From: Saccharomyces uvarum
Taxonomy: Eukaryota > Ascomycota > Saccharomycetes > Saccharomycetales > Saccharomycetaceae
DNA: 64,000 nucleotides
Assembly: GCA_947243795.1 (NCBI GenBank)
Contig: OX365939.1
Span: 661,001 to 725,000, forward strand
Direction of reading: 5' to 3'
Position 1 is the stretch's first letter. Every line of letters starts with the position of its first letter. Positions 29,557 through 40,391 of this stretch are shown here, piece by piece. The position numbers were made by a program, and so were the translations under genes. The notes beneath the pieces were generated by a model. It had not been told where the DNA came from. It saw only the letters and a program-made list of their open reading frames with translations, and did no database searches.

Positions 29557-29902
29557 TGCTTATTTAGGTTTACTATAATCGCAGTTTCTTGTAGAGTTTG
29601 TAGTTCCCCTTATTTATTATTGGGTTTTTTTTTTATTTTAGTTTTTCATTCACCAGGCAAAATTAAGTAGATGACAGTACAAGCAGCGCGCATAATTATC
29701 AACTCAATTCAATCAAAGTGTTGACCTTTATGCAAGGAAGAAAATGCCTAGTTAAAAAGTAATCCTTATATATTAGTCTTTTTTATTGAGTTCAAACTAA
29801 GAGTATTTTAATTATGTATTTGTAATTAATAGTAAAACAAATGTGTGTTAGATCTATAAGATTTCTTTTTCTTCTCATGAATAATGTGCGAAAGACATAG
29901 AG
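29557..29902. other. COQ11 promoter and GCD7 3' region
   Basis: This is AT-rich spacer with a poly-T run near 29625-29635. No specific element was recognised. Confidence 0.6.
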
Positions 29903-31048
29903 TTATACCTTCTTTTTATCTAAGTGCACATCAATTTGCTTATAATTATCCCATGCAATACGATATATGAAACTTGGATTGAACCCACCGACGTTTGTTA
30001 TGTAGATATCAATGTTTTCAGGTGGGACATAATCGGTAATTTGATTAACAGCATCTAATCTTTTTCTTGGGTCCATTCTAGGTAATATACGTTGAGACCC
30101 ACCGAATTCGACAAACTTCTCTACATCGAATGGGTATAAGGGAGATAGTTTATATAGACCAGCAACAGCGAAGACAGGGGTTCTGAATTCACGAGCACAT
30201 TCACAAACAGATGAAACACCTGAATTTGATGAGATGGTACCACCATTGACAAAGACTGCTTTGGTACCAATAATAACCTTACCAACACGAGACATTAGCG
30301 CAAACACTGCTGAATCGGGAACTACCAGGGTTTCTATGTTATGTTGTGCTAATTTTTTGGCAAACTCATGCGCATTTTTCGTATTGTTAGGAAAGCCTTC
30401 TGTGACTAGCACTGTAAACGTTCTATTGCTACGTTCACGAGCAGTGATTAAAAACTTTAGCACGGTTTTTGAATCAGGTGTTGGGGTTAATAGAATTTCA
30501 TGATCGTGGATCAGATCGATAGCAATTTGTTGAATACCTTCATCAATATTTTTGATTTCATCTATAAGATCTTTGATGCCCTGGATGGCCACTTGACGGT
30601 AATCAGTTTTGGTTTTCATGGTAGAGCTACTCGAACTATTTTTCCTATTTTGATGGGGTTGCTCGGGTTTCTGTAGTAGATTAAACATAGAGGAGATTAA
30701 AGGCTCGGCAACGGATGTAGAGGTGACCGCAGTATTCATGGTATCTTCTTCCACTTCGTCCCTTAAAACAGCCAGTATTCTTCTGATGACATTACCACAA
30801 CTAAAAGCAGTGGGATGAGCCTTCTCTAACCTATTGCCTAAATCTCTGATTTGTTCTATAAGTTCATTGACATGGTTCCAACGAGCTGCTGAGATGAATC
30901 TCATCAACAGCTGTAAAGTTTCCAAGGCAATGGCATATGAACCTTGTACTTGTCTTCTTTTCAACTTAGCAACGAAAGTGTCAATAGTGATATTCAAATC
31001 AGATGTCGCCGCATTTGGATGTGCTGAAGAGAATGCTTGAGAGGACAT
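29903..31048 (-). CDS. GCD7: eIF2B beta subunit Gcd7
   Basis: Gcd7 is the beta subunit of eIF2B, the guanine nucleotide exchange factor for initiation factor eIF2. With Gcn3 and Gcd2 it forms the regulatory subcomplex that senses phosphorylated eIF2. The 381-aa protein has a helical N-terminal region and a Rossmann-like C-terminal domain of the ribose-1,5-bisphosphate isomerase/eIF2B family, with motifs TVLVTEGFPNN near 229, GTKAVFVNGGTISSNSG near 269 and FVEFGGSQRIL near 325. Length equals S. cerevisiae. Confidence 0.96.
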   Translation of the reverse strand: MSSQAFSSAHPNAATSDLNITIDTFVAKLKRRQVQGSYAIALETLQLLMRFISAARWNHVNELIEQIRDLGNRLEKAHPTAFSCGNVIRRILAVLRDEVEEDTMNTAVTSTSVAEPLISSMFNLLQKPEQPHQNRKNSSSSSTMKTKTDYRQVAIQGIKDLIDEIKNIDEGIQQIAIDLIHDHEILLTPTPDSKTVLKFLITARERSNRTFTVLVTEGFPNNTKNAHEFAKKLAQHNIETLVVPDSAVFALMSRVGKVIIGTKAVFVNGGTISSNSGVSSVCECAREFRTPVFAVAGLYKLSPLYPFDVEKFVEFGGSQRILPRMDPRKRLDAVNQITDYVPPENIDIYITNVGGFNPSFIYRIAWDNYKQIDVHLDKKKV

Positions 31049-31362
31049 CTTAAATAGAGCAAGGTTTAAAAATCCAGTGTGCCGTAGTTATCGTTACTGG
31101 ATGAGCTGGTGAGTGGCTTACTTTGATTTTGAAGGTTTTTTTTCATGTCCATTTTTTTTTTCATGATGCTGAAAAAAAGTCGCTGCGATGGGACTAGAAG
31201 TAAAGTACTCCATACTTGGGTAAGCCGGAGGGGGACCTTATCAAAAATACATCGCTGATCTGTGAGTTAATAGGCTTGCTATGTATTTTGAATCTATCTA
31301 AAATTTCCTGCTATACAGTCATTACGTAGCTTAGATACGGCCAGGAAGACCTCACACGCTTC
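31049..31362. other. GCD7 promoter and SEC72 3' region
   Basis: This spacer has a T-rich tract near 31138-31160. No known element was recognised. Confidence 0.6.
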
Positions 31363-31944
31363 TTACTCGCCGTTATATTCGGCTAAATTCCTTGCTGTTT
31401 CTATTAGAAGGGCTCTAAGTTTCATATCATCGGGGACAAATGCTAAACCTCTTTCTAAAGTGGCTTTAGCTTCTTCCCACTGTCCTAATTTCAACAGACA
31501 GTCCGCTTTCCTCACAAAGACGTCTGGTTGGATGAGCCCTGTACCCAGTAAAAAGTCTAAATCTTGCATTGCCTCTAAATACTTTCCGAGTACCAAGGAC
31601 AAATCTATTTTGCTACGAAGCATGAAGTGCAGCTCTGGTAGCTGAATAGCAAAGGCTTCCCAAGGCGCTCTTTTCCTTTGTGCCATTTCGATTGCTAAAG
31701 AAACATTTTTCAAAGCCTCATTCAGTTTCTTCTGTTGCAGATTTTTCATACCGCTTTCAAACAAACCTTTGATCATTTTACTTAGAGCTTCATTTGGTTG
31801 TGGAGTAAAATTTGGGTTTGTTTCACCTATCAATGCTGTAGTGAGGACATTTATTTGATCGATATTGGTTTCGGTGGACAGTGTGACATCGGCGCCACTT
31901 GCACTTATCTGTTTGCTGTTTGTGTTGTATTCAAGGGTAACCAT
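31363..31944 (-). CDS. SEC72: Sec63 complex subunit Sec72
   Basis: Sec72 is a peripheral ER membrane protein of the Sec62/63 complex and helps in post-translational translocation of secretory proteins. The 193-aa protein carries a TPR-like helical repeat domain from about residue 66 to the end (FESGMKNLQQKKLNEALKNV and repeats), which in S. cerevisiae binds Hsp70 tails. The start, MVTLEYNTNSKQ, and the length equal S. cerevisiae. HRI1, also in this window, encodes a reported Sec72 interactor. Confidence 0.95.
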   Translation of the reverse strand: MVTLEYNTNSKQISASGADVTLSTETNIDQINVLTTALIGETNPNFTPQPNEALSKMIKGLFESGMKNLQQKKLNEALKNVSLAIEMAQRKRAPWEAFAIQLPELHFMLRSKIDLSLVLGKYLEAMQDLDFLLGTGLIQPDVFVRKADCLLKLGQWEEAKATLERGLAFVPDDMKLRALLIETARNLAEYNGE

Positions 31945-32328
31945 GGTTGAGTGAGCTGGGGGGGGTGGTATGCTTTCTGCTGGGTTTCCAAAGCCTATGC
32001 CTTATTGTTCTTTGCCTGTTGGTTTTTACGTTGAAGGTCGCACATTAAATTCTTACGTGTGCTCTAGCATCCGTTTGAAACGATGCGTATACGAGCTGGA
32101 AAAATAAACTGTTAAATACGTATAATCACTACATAGATAGGTACATTCCAATTACCGGATATATATATTTAGAGCTTCGTGCTATGAGGGCCACAGTACC
32201 TGTTTGTTTGTTTGGTTTATTCAATTATAAATTTTCAAAATCGCGTGGATCTTATAGAATTTCTATATTGAGATGAATGTAAATATGTATACAGTTAAGG
32301 GAAAAAATAAGTGATAGTGGCTCTTCCC
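31945..32328. other. SEC72 promoter and GSP1 3' region
   Basis: This spacer has a TA-rich stretch near 32158-32172 suited to GSP1 3'-end formation. No other element was recognised. Confidence 0.55.
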
Positions 32329-32988
32329 TTATAAATCAGCATCATCTTCATCAGGCAATGGCAAGGCGGTGGCTTGTTCCATTTCTTGTTGGTATTGTTG
32401 CATCAATTGTTCGTCGACTTGGACCTCTGGTGGAGCCAAAGCTGGAGAAGCAACAAACTCTAATTGTGGGTTACCAGCCAATTTTCTGGCTAACCATAAG
32501 AAAGGCTTTTCAAAGTTGTAGTTAGACTTGGCGGAAATGTCGTAGTATTGCAAGTTCTTTTTTCTGTGGAAAGTGATGGTCTTGGCCTTGACCTTTCTTT
32601 CTTTGACATCGACCTTGTTACCACACAAGACGATTGGAATGTTTTCACAGACACGGACCAAATCTCTGTGCCAGTTAGGAACATTCTTGTAAGTAATTCT
32701 GGAGGTGACATCGAACATAATGATGGCACATTGAGCATTGATGTAGTAACCGTCTCTTAGACCACCGAACTTTTCTTGGCCAGCAGTGTCCCAGACGTCA
32801 AATTTAATTTCACCGAAGTTGGTGTAGAAGGACAAAGGATGCACTTCAACACCGATGGTGGCGATGTACTTCTTTTCGAATTCACCAGTCAAATGTCTCT
32901 TGACGAAAGTGGTCTTACCAGTACCACCATCACCGACAAGGACTAGTTTAAAGGTTGGGACTTCACCGTTAGCAGCTGGGGCAGACAT
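32329..32988 (-). CDS. GSP1: Ran GTPase Gsp1
   Basis: Gsp1 is the yeast Ran GTPase, which drives nuclear import and export and RNA processing. The 219-aa protein has the P loop GDGGTGKT at residues 19-26, switch [16 protein letters not shown] and SAKSNYN, and the acidic C-terminal tail ending DEDDADL. I start it at the ATG giving [14 protein letters not shown]-initiated extension two codons further up is not real. Codon use is strongly biased, as expected for an abundant protein. Confidence 0.97.
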   Translation of the reverse strand: MSAPAANGEVPTFKLVLVGDGGTGKTTFVKRHLTGEFEKKYIATIGVEVHPLSFYTNFGEIKFDVWDTAGQEKFGGLRDGYYINAQCAIIMFDVTSRITYKNVPNWHRDLVRVCENIPIVLCGNKVDVKERKVKAKTITFHRKKNLQYYDISAKSNYNFEKPFLWLARKLAGNPQLEFVASPALAPPEVQVDEQLMQQYQQEMEQATALPLPDEDDADL

Positions 32989-33561
32989 TTGCAAATAAAT
33001 GAGTGTGCTTGTTATTCCTTTAGTGCTGGACTAGAAATGATCGAGGGAAAAAAACGTCGAAAGAACAATCCACTCTGTTTAAAAACGAAACAAACTAAAA
33101 GGTGAAGAAAAGTTGATCATACACATCAAATTTTTCAAAATCTTCGCCAAAAGAAAAAAGAAACGAAAATTTTTTTTTCCATCTTGGTGGGATGAGCATT
33201 CGTCCATCATGATGTTGTTCTTAGGGGAGAGACATTACGTCTTAGGTGAAACAAATCACCAGAGCTAAGAGTAACTGAGAGTTGGCATTCAATTGTACGT
33301 AGAAGATAAAACAGAGTAGAGTAAAAGAATAGTAGTAACAGGAAAGATAAAGATATGTCTATGTACAATTGTATTTTCAGTTGAAAAAAAAAAAAACTTG
33401 CGTTTTTCTATTGATTACAAAGAGTGCGTAGTATATTTTGATTGTATTGGATCCGAATATAAAAAAATGTGAGGTTGGGCAGGAGAGAATGATGATCTCC
33501 GTTCGATTCAGTCATTCAGTTGTTTTTTATGCTCTTCGATAAAGAGGATGCAATGAGAAAC
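32989..33561. other. GSP1 promoter and ATP14 3' region
   Basis: This 573-nt spacer has poly-A/T tracts near 33168-33180 and 33385-33397. No gene or specific factor site was recognised. Confidence 0.6.
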
Positions 33562-33936
33562 TCAATGGCTTTCTTTTGTTTCCTCGACGTCGTCCAAAAC
33601 CAACCAGTCCTCTTCAATTGGTTCGGCTTCGCCCTCCACAGAGTCCTTGATGTCCTGGGCGGTTTCTACGTTTTGATCGGCGTATGCCTTCAGGGCGTCT
33701 GGGCCTTGAAGTTCCAATTCTGGTAAGGTTGGCTTCTTTGGTGGGTTCCAAGGCTTGACGTTACCCTCGGCATCTTGCAAAGTGCTGGGAGCTAACTTGG
33801 TTTCTTTCAGTTCCCTCAAGTACAAGTCCTGTATGACGTTGTAGGATACTCTTGTGGTTGTCAGAGTTCTATTACACAATCTCAATGGTAATCTCGAAGC
33901 ATTGAGCGCTATTCTTCTGGAGGCGGCGGGGAACAT
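33562..33936 (-). CDS. ATP14: F1Fo ATP synthase subunit h
   Basis: Atp14 is subunit h of the mitochondrial ATP synthase peripheral stalk. The 124-aa precursor starts with a basic, Arg-rich presequence (MFPAASRRIALNASRLPLR). The mature part begins near NVIQDLYLREL and is acidic, ending EEDWLVLDDVEETKESH. Length equals S. cerevisiae. The identification rests on the whole sequence and position. Confidence 0.95.
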   Translation of the reverse strand: MFPAASRRIALNASRLPLRLCNRTLTTTRVSYNVIQDLYLRELKETKLAPSTLQDAEGNVKPWNPPKKPTLPELELQGPDALKAYADQNVETAQDIKDSVEGEAEPIEEDWLVLDDVEETKESH

Positions 33937-34498
33937 TATTGCTGCGTGTGTTTATTTGGTGTGACAGGATATTCGAGCTAAGGACCGAAGTGTAAGCTGG
34001 TTTCTAGTTTCCGATCCGGTATAGTATCCCTTCCTTGTACAGTAGGTTCATATGTATTTTTTTCCTCTTTAATTTATTGGAATGGCAAAAAGGTCGGGTA
34101 AAGAACCGCAGGGTTTTTTTTCTGATGCATAATTGGTTCGTACAGGGTGATAATTGAGGGCCCGTTCCAGCTAGAGTTTACAACGCACTTGGCCCAGCAA
34201 GGCAATAGTATCAGCCAGAGCAGAGCTTGCCAGAATGGCAGCCATAAGCTTGGTGTATTTAATCTTTATAAACATTGGCGTCAGAACACCCGCGCAGAAT
34301 CTATTCGACGGACTGGAAGCGCCCAGCAAGCAAGCATGTATGCTTGCAAGAGGCCCTTGGACGTTGCGTACCAAGAACAGTGAATTGCCTCGATTTCCTC
34401 TTCCCTTTTTCTTTCTCCTCTGCCCAAAACGATGGCTGTGGAAAGATTAGCAACATATCTTTGATTTGCCGTTATTTATCTTTTTTTGCAATATCTAG

Positions 34499-34580
34499 AG
34501 CCGCCGAGGCCTGAAACGAGAGCCGTCTCCCGTTTCTTAGCTTTCTTCTTTCTGGGTGACTCGTACTGTGTCGGCGGCTT
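34499..34580. promoter_or_regulatory. Pair of URS1-like (Ume6) sites
   Basis: GAGCCGCCGA lies at about 34499-34508, and TCGGCGGCTT (reverse of AAGCCGCCGA) at 34571-34580. Each matches nine of ten bases of the URS1 consensus TAGCCGCCGA, in inverted orientation about 62 bp apart. Ume6 binds such sites to repress meiotic genes. The target gene is unclear. Confidence 0.5.
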
Positions 34581-34914
34581 GCATCTCACTTCGTCATCAG
34601 GCAAATGATAATGCCCAATCGGCTTACGAATGGCACATTGAAAAGCACTATTATCCCTTTGTGGTAATGAAAACAATCGTCTGGTACGACACCCGCTGCG
34701 GCAAATTATATTCACTGAAAAACCTCACTTTCTTACATCGACGCGTAAACGAAAAATAAAAAATAAGCGGAAGCCGGAAAATGTAGGTCTTCAAACGAGC
34801 TTTTTTTCTTTGCAGCCGTTGCCATAGCTGAAGTGATAGGCCGCCATATGACTAACCATTGGCACACGCCCACTACCGCGTGCTACCAAAAAAAGAGAGG
34901 GTGCTATGGTGCGG

Positions 34915-34950
34915 GTTAATGCTAATGCTAATGCTAATGCTAATGCTAAC
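34915..34950. repeat. GCTAAT hexamer tandem repeat
   Basis: Five consecutive hexamers, four GCTAAT then GCTAAC, begin at 34921, with a degenerate GGTTAAT before them. It lies in the ATP14-YLR297W gap. Confidence 0.95.
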
Positions 34951-35587
34951 CACTAGCCGGCCCAATCTTCTAATGATTACTCCTGCTTTCCAACTTGTTG
35001 TCTAAAGTACCCGCGGCAGCAGATCAAAACCATTCTCCGGCGCTATAGCTGCAGGGCTCGAGCCGCGGACAGATTCCGAGAAACGGGCCGCAAAATGTAG
35101 TAACAATAGCTCACCGCGCGCTTTCTTTTGGGCCAGTCCGGAGAAACGTGTGAAAAGAGCGCACACGCATTGCGGCTTAAAAAAAACACCGGCCGTTCGC
35201 CGCCGGAAAGAGTAAAGAGATGAGTTTTGCGAGATCGAAAACCAAAACAAAAAGGAAAAAAAAAGGAAATTCTTGAGAGAAGGAAAAAGGGTTACGTCTG
35301 CAAAGAGACTGCGCAGTACCTCTCCGAATTACTAATGGGCTACAAAGTCATAGGCACTTATTCGGCCGCGGCAACTATAAAAAAAAGTCGTATAAGATCC
35401 TTGTGTAATCATATATATTAGGGTATTCTTTCTATGCCTGGGCCAGAAGTTCTCTTAACCAAATCTCTCTCTCTGCAATCTAGCGGTAATAGCATAAACA
35501 CACATATACACGCTCGAACGCACGCACAAGTAACAGTATACTCTTTTTGCATTATAGAATAAGTACGATAAAATATAGTAAAAAAAA

Positions 35588-35980
35588 ATGGTTGAAGGTG
35601 ATTTTGTCAACGAACAAACAAATATGGTCTCGCTAAGCTCAAACTTCCTGTGCGCTGAGCGTCACGGTGCCAAACCCAGTATAGGGGACGAGATATTAAA
35701 GCTGCTGCTAAAGATCCTAAACTCGGACGAAACAGTCGACCAAGGTGTGCATACGCACGTTGCGGGGGCTCCAGATCTATCAGACTTCGGTTTCGAAAAT
35801 GAACAACTGGAAAATGTACTCGCCGTACTCATAATATCGTTCATTATGGTTGTCGTCGGGGTGTTGTTGCTGGGGTTGATTGGGATGATATTCATTTCCT
35901 TCCGCTCAACCAGTAGTAATGACAAGAAGCTGCCATGCGATGACGAGGAAAAGCAAGTCCTTGCCGGAAACCAGTCCTAA
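35588..35980 (+). CDS. Small single-pass membrane protein (YLR297W ortholog)
   Basis: This 130-aa protein has one strong membrane segment at about residues 77-104 (LAVLIISFIMVVVGVLLLGL), with a short charged tail after it. The S. cerevisiae protein localises to the vacuole, has a paralog (YOR186W), and has no defined function. The ATG follows an A-rich leader typical of yeast. An SFxS-type basic turn after the membrane segment suggests the C-terminus faces the cytosol, which is inference. Confidence 0.85.
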   Translation: MVEGDFVNEQTNMVSLSSNFLCAERHGAKPSIGDEILKLLLKILNSDETVDQGVHTHVAGAPDLSDFGFENEQLENVLAVLIISFIMVVVGVLLLGLIGMIFISFRSTSSNDKKLPCDDEEKQVLAGNQS

Positions 35981-36208
35981 TGTCTAATACCCAGTCTTCA
36001 ATTCTCATGATCGTAATGATAGCGCACAACCAATAATTGCATACCGTACATCCTCTCTTTTCAATTCAACTAATTTTTCAATTCAATTCCTTTTTTTTTT
36101 GTTCTTCACCTTCACCATGCCGTATTAATTCTTCGTTATTTTTCCCTCTGTTATACTTTCAACGAAAAAAACTTACATAATAATATTTAATAATTTACTC
36201 TAATAAAA

Positions 36209-36904
36209 CTAATTTCCATAACGCCTCCTTTTAAACCCGTTGGAACTCGCCGATTTTCGTATGCCATCCGGGTGCATCCGTTTCTTCGATTCCTTGATCG
36301 TGGTTTGTAGGATGTCCGTGGTGTAGAAAATAGAAGTCTTTGGAATGGTGTTGTTCCACTGCGACAATATCTTCGGAGGCTCCAATTTCGCTTGACTGGT
36401 TAATCTAGGGAACGGATTGGTCTCGCATGTTTCGTCCCTGGATCTCGAAGTTTGCTTGAAAGTGTGTTGCACAGATCTTTCGTTGGCTCTTTGGGGCAGT
36501 TTGCTGGCCTTGACTAAATCGCCTATATCGAAGCGGTTGGCGTCTATGAACACCTTGGAGTAGCCTGGGGAACCGTCGTATAACGACTGCAGAGTGTTAA
36601 TCGAGGTTTGTGCCAGTTCCTTTTGATTCATCTTTCTCCCGTGCATATTTCGCCTTTTCTCCTTATTGGGGGGGCACGTAACTTTTAGTTTTTCAATTGC
36701 ACTTGGGTCTTCCCTTTCTGTACTGCCCCGCTTCCCTTTGTGGCGCCTTTTGTGATCATGCTTGCCAGAAATGTCTCTTGCCTTGTTCCTGTAATAGTCA
36801 GCTGTTACTCGAAGATGGTTTTTACCCACCAGGTGCGATTTACGGACACTTAGCGTATCGTGAGTCAAATATGAATGGCAATACTCACAATAGTACCTTG
36901 TCAT
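36209..36904 (-). CDS. YHC1: U1 snRNP protein Yhc1 (U1-C)
   Basis: Yhc1 is the yeast U1-C protein, which helps U1 snRNP hold the 5' splice site. The 231-aa protein starts with the U1-type zinc finger: C6, C9, H24 and H30 (MTRYYCEYCHSYLTHD onward). The rest is basic with Arg/Lys-rich runs and a yeast-specific C-terminal extension. Length equals S. cerevisiae. The window also has another spliceosome gene, SMD2. Confidence 0.96.
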   Translation of the reverse strand: MTRYYCEYCHSYLTHDTLSVRKSHLVGKNHLRVTADYYRNKARDISGKHDHKRRHKGKRGSTEREDPSAIEKLKVTCPPNKEKRRNMHGRKMNQKELAQTSINTLQSLYDGSPGYSKVFIDANRFDIGDLVKASKLPQRANERSVQHTFKQTSRSRDETCETNPFPRLTSQAKLEPPKILSQWNNTIPKTSIFYTTDILQTTIKESKKRMHPDGIRKSASSNGFKRRRYGN

Positions 36905-37535
36905 TGTTTACTTCCTTTCTTCGTGGAGTCCTGGCATAGTCACACATCATGATAGCTCATTAGTTGCTCGCTTTGTAGTTTTTACAATATAGTATTTTTT
37001 GCTTATCCAAGCGTCTTACCCGCTTGATGTGTGAGGAATGCTGTGGCTAACAGTAAAATAAACCGTATATGACTGTGCAATAAGTACAAAACCTCCCTCC
37101 ATAGACAAATCACTGCTGGTTTGAGAAGACGAAGTAGAGCAGAAAGGCATAACTCTATCTTTTCCTTATCAGGAACCCGAAACCATATCACTCAGCGTTT
37201 GTCTCTGATTCTCCGCAAAAGAAGAGGCCTGCCGCTTCGAGTATTTTAGTGCCGGATTGGATATTTGCCCGCTTATCAATTTCCTTTAAAAGGATATAAG
37301 AATTTAAACCCACTCGATCAATAGCAGATCTACATATACATATATATATATATACATAAGGCGCTTTCGAATATTACACTCTCGTTCTTCACAAAAGTTT
37401 TTCCAGTCCCGGTATTAGCATAGCTGCTTTAACATAATATATTTTGCCATAGCAACTTTAGCGCAGAAAGAAACGATAGATAATCAGCCACGCAAAGAAG
37501 ATATAACAGAAACAGAACGGTATAAAGCCACAGTC
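36905..37535. promoter_or_regulatory. Divergent promoter YHC1/ECM38
   Basis: This 631-nt region has GATAAG sites on its ECM38 side and a TA microsatellite near 37335-37355. Nothing else is clear. Confidence 0.65.
37002..37277. promoter_or_regulatory. Three GATA-factor (GATAAG) sites
   Basis: CTTATC, the reverse of GATAAG, occurs at 37002-37007, 37165-37170 and 37272-37277, upstream of ECM38. Gln3 and Gat1 bind such sites under poor nitrogen. Nitrogen control of gamma-glutamyl transferase is reported for S. cerevisiae. Confidence 0.55.
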
Positions 37536-39518
37536 ATGCCATCGCGTAATACAAGAAATTCCGCGGCACCAAGTGTCAAGTTTATACCACGCATTCTCAC
37601 GCTGCTAACAATATGTACGCTGGTGTTTGGTCTGCCTTCGAAAATGATATCATTTGCGTCCCAAGAATCTCTACACAGAATAAATAGCCTTCTTCGAGGC
37701 TCTGCTAGTCGGGACGTGAATAGATTTGGAACATTTATGAACCCAAACAAAGGCGATGATGGCAAGGATAAAGATCACCACAACATTGATATCGATCCTT
37801 TGCTTCGATCTCCCTCTTTAACGCCAGATGATCAACTCCTAAAGATTGGTTCACATGGCGCTATAAGTTCTGATTTAGAGATCTGTAGCAACTTGACCAT
37901 AAACGAAGTCTTGTTGAAATTCCCCGACTCCAACGCGGCAGATGCTGCAGTCACACAGGCTCTTTGTAAAGGCATGGTGAACTTCTTTAATAGCGGTATT
38001 GGTGGTGGTGGTTATGCAGTGTTTTCTGGTAAAAGCGATGACGACCATTTGTCTATTGATTTTAGAGAAAAGGCACCTGCGGGCTCGCATAGATCCATGT
38101 TTGAAAACTGTTCGTTGTGTTCGAAGATAGGAGGTCTAGCTGTAGGTGTTCCAGGAGAACTTATGGGTCTATACCGTCTATATGAAGAAAGAGGTAGTGG
38201 CCAGGTCGGATGGTATGACTTGATCGAACCAGTGGCGAAATTAGGAAGCGAGGGTTGGCAGATAGACGAAGTCCTCGGTGCTAGTTTACGGCTGTATGAG
38301 GACGTTTTCCTAACATTAAAGGAGGATTGGTCATTTGTACTGAACTCCACCCAAAACGGCGTTTTGAAAAAAGGCGATTGGATCAAGAGACCAATGCTAG
38401 CGAAGATGTTGATGGAACTGGCCCACAACGGTTCCGTGGCGCCATTTTATGACCCAAACCACTGGATCGCTAAATCGATGGTTGGTACGATAGAGAAATA
38501 CAACGGAATAATGAACTTGGACGATGTTGCATCATATGATGTTCACGTTACAAAACCACTTTCCGTGCAAATTCGGAAGGGCGTAAACTATATTCCTGAC
38601 AACGACATGACCGTACTAACAAGTAGTGGTTCGAGCTCTGGTGCGGCACTGCTTTCGGCGTTAAAGATAATGGATAATTTCCATAACCAAGAAGGTGGCG
38701 ATTATGTCAACGAAAACTCCTATCAATTGCTCGAAAGCATGAAATGGATGGCAAGTGCACGGAGCAGGCTGGGAGATTATCAAGGGGAAACACTGCCCAA
38801 GCATATCAAAGAGGTGTTAGACCCCAAATGGGCTCTGAAAGCTGTGGAAAGCATCAGAACCAACTCCCAAGACGGCAGATTCAAGACATTGGAGAACTGG
38901 ACACTTTACGACCCAGCATACGAGATCAATAGCCCCCATGGAACCGCCCACTTCAGTATAGTGGACTCGCATGGCAATGCTGTTTCGCTGACGACGACCG
39001 TCAACCTGTTGTTTGGTTCCCTAGTGCATGACCCCAAGACTGGAGTGATTTTCAACAATGAAATGGACGATTTTGCCCAGTTTAACACGTCCAACAGTTT
39101 TGAACTGGCACCCTCCATATACAATTTCCCCGAACCAGGGAAAAGGCCATTATCCTCTACTGCACCCACCATTGTTCTATCAGAACTGGGTATCCCAGAT
39201 CTCGTGGTGGGTGCCTCCGGTGGTTCAAGAATCACTACGAGTGTTCTACAGGCAATCGTAAGGACCTACTGGTACAAGATGCCTATACTAGAAACAGTAG
39301 CCTACCCACGCATGCACCACCAACTGCTGCCGGACCACGTCGAGGTTGAAAGTTTCCCCATGGTGGGCAAATCTACTCTGCACACTTTGAAAGAGATGGG
39401 GTATACGATGAAAGAAGTCTTCCCCAAGAGTGTTGTCAACGCAATCCGAAATGTTAGGGGAGAATGGCACGCAGTGAGCGATTATTGGAGGAAAAGAGGA
39501 ATCTCCTCCGTATACTAA
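37536..39518 (+). CDS. ECM38: Gamma-glutamyl transpeptidase Ecm38 (Cis2)
   Basis: Ecm38 is the vacuolar gamma-glutamyl transpeptidase, which releases glutamate from glutathione and its conjugates. The 660-aa type II membrane precursor has a hydrophobic segment near residues 20-34. It cleaves itself between large and small subunits before the catalytic Thr470, in the motif GTAHFS, the conserved T-x-H-x-[ST]. The conserved [12 protein letters not shown] segment and the GASGGSRI oxyanion region are intact. Length equals S. cerevisiae. Confidence 0.96.
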   Translation: MPSRNTRNSAAPSVKFIPRILTLLTICTLVFGLPSKMISFASQESLHRINSLLRGSASRDVNRFGTFMNPNKGDDGKDKDHHNIDIDPLLRSPSLTPDDQLLKIGSHGAISSDLEICSNLTINEVLLKFPDSNAADAAVTQALCKGMVNFFNSGIGGGGYAVFSGKSDDDHLSIDFREKAPAGSHRSMFENCSLCSKIGGLAVGVPGELMGLYRLYEERGSGQVGWYDLIEPVAKLGSEGWQIDEVLGASLRLYEDVFLTLKEDWSFVLNSTQNGVLKKGDWIKRPMLAKMLMELAHNGSVAPFYDPNHWIAKSMVGTIEKYNGIMNLDDVASYDVHVTKPLSVQIRKGVNYIPDNDMTVLTSSGSSSGAALLSALKIMDNFHNQEGGDYVNENSYQLLESMKWMASARSRLGDYQGETLPKHIKEVLDPKWALKAVESIRTNSQDGRFKTLENWTLYDPAYEINSPHGTAHFSIVDSHGNAVSLTTTVNLLFGSLVHDPKTGVIFNNEMDDFAQFNTSNSFELAPSIYNFPEPGKRPLSSTAPTIVLSELGIPDLVVGASGGSRITTSVLQAIVRTYWYKMPILETVAYPRMHHQLLPDHVEVESFPMVGKSTLHTLKEMGYTMKEVFPKSVVNAIRNVRGEWHAVSDYWRKRGISSVY

Positions 39519-40391
39519 GATGCAAAAAATAGAAAAAAACCAAAAGATTTTAAAAGAAAATAGTTAAAAAAGAAATACGTAGAGCGTGCTTCCAAAATAT
39601 ATAAATAAACAATCAATATTTACTTTTCGTTAACGAAGGGCTGCCGGTCTTTAAAGACACTAAAAAAAGCCAGATCATGCGAGCTTTTGCCTCTTCCAGC
39701 AACAAAACCTCCCTTGCTTAGTTCTGAAACGCGTCCTTACTGCGATGCCGGACTAAGTCGCACTACGTAATTATAGTCGAGAAGAATATTTGATGGCTTG
39801 CTTGTTTCTTTTTATGGAATCCTGGCACGCTATTCATTCAAAGGGACAACATCCAGACGCGCCTCCCTAGCATATTTCGGCGCGGTGCACACTCACTGCA
39901 GACAAGCCCGCACCAGCTCGCGTCACGTAGAGTAGGCAGCACGTAGAACGCGCCGCAGAGCAAGATGCCGGAACCTCAAACCGTGGCTTGCTCGAGATGC
40001 CAAAACCGACTCTGCTGGGCTCCTTTGTTAAAAACGCCTTCACGGCCTTAGCGTGAACCGTGCCCATGTGCGTATCAATTAGTACTGTAATCATGTTCAG
40101 CTTGCCATCCCCATATCTTCATATGAAGAACAACGAAGGAACGGCACTTAAAATAGAAAGGCATGGTTTGCTTGAGATGTATATAAGTTGAACGGTAAAT
40201 TCGGAAAGATGGAATCATCATCTTGACGTGCTTTTGCCCTTTTGTAGGTGGTTCTTTCTTAGTCATTGTTTATTTTAGTTAAAATTAGAAGTAAGTACTG
40301 AAAAGTGAATATCTCAAAGGCCTGAAGTCGAAACAACACGTGCCTGCTTTTTTTTTTTTGTTTTTTTCTTTTAGTACCTACTCAACTAAAA
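39519..40391. other. Intergenic ECM38 to EXG1
   Basis: This 873-nt spacer has a GC-rich stretch (about 39850-40075) and an open frame of 63 codons (40075-40266, minus) of no recognised kind. A CACGTG E-box at 40337-40342 lies about 50 bp before the EXG1 ATG, within the probable leader, followed by a poly-T run. Confidence 0.6.

Larger units (their letters stand above)
33937..35587. other. 1.65-kb intergenic, ATP14 to YLR297W
   Basis: This is the longest gap in the window. It holds the ATP14 promoter, two Ume6-like GCCGCCGA sites, a GCTAAT repeat and a GC-rich section near 35010-35210 before the YLR297W leader. Open frames of 67-82 codons occur on both strands (34147-34759, 35002-35250), but none shows a recognised motif. 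S. cerevisiae also annotates only a dubious ORF here. Confidence 0.6.

Noticed and set aside
34147-34759. Open frames of 67-79 codons in the ATP14-YLR297W gap
   Set aside because: No motif, overlapping both strands, and likely the same as a dubious S. cerevisiae ORF.
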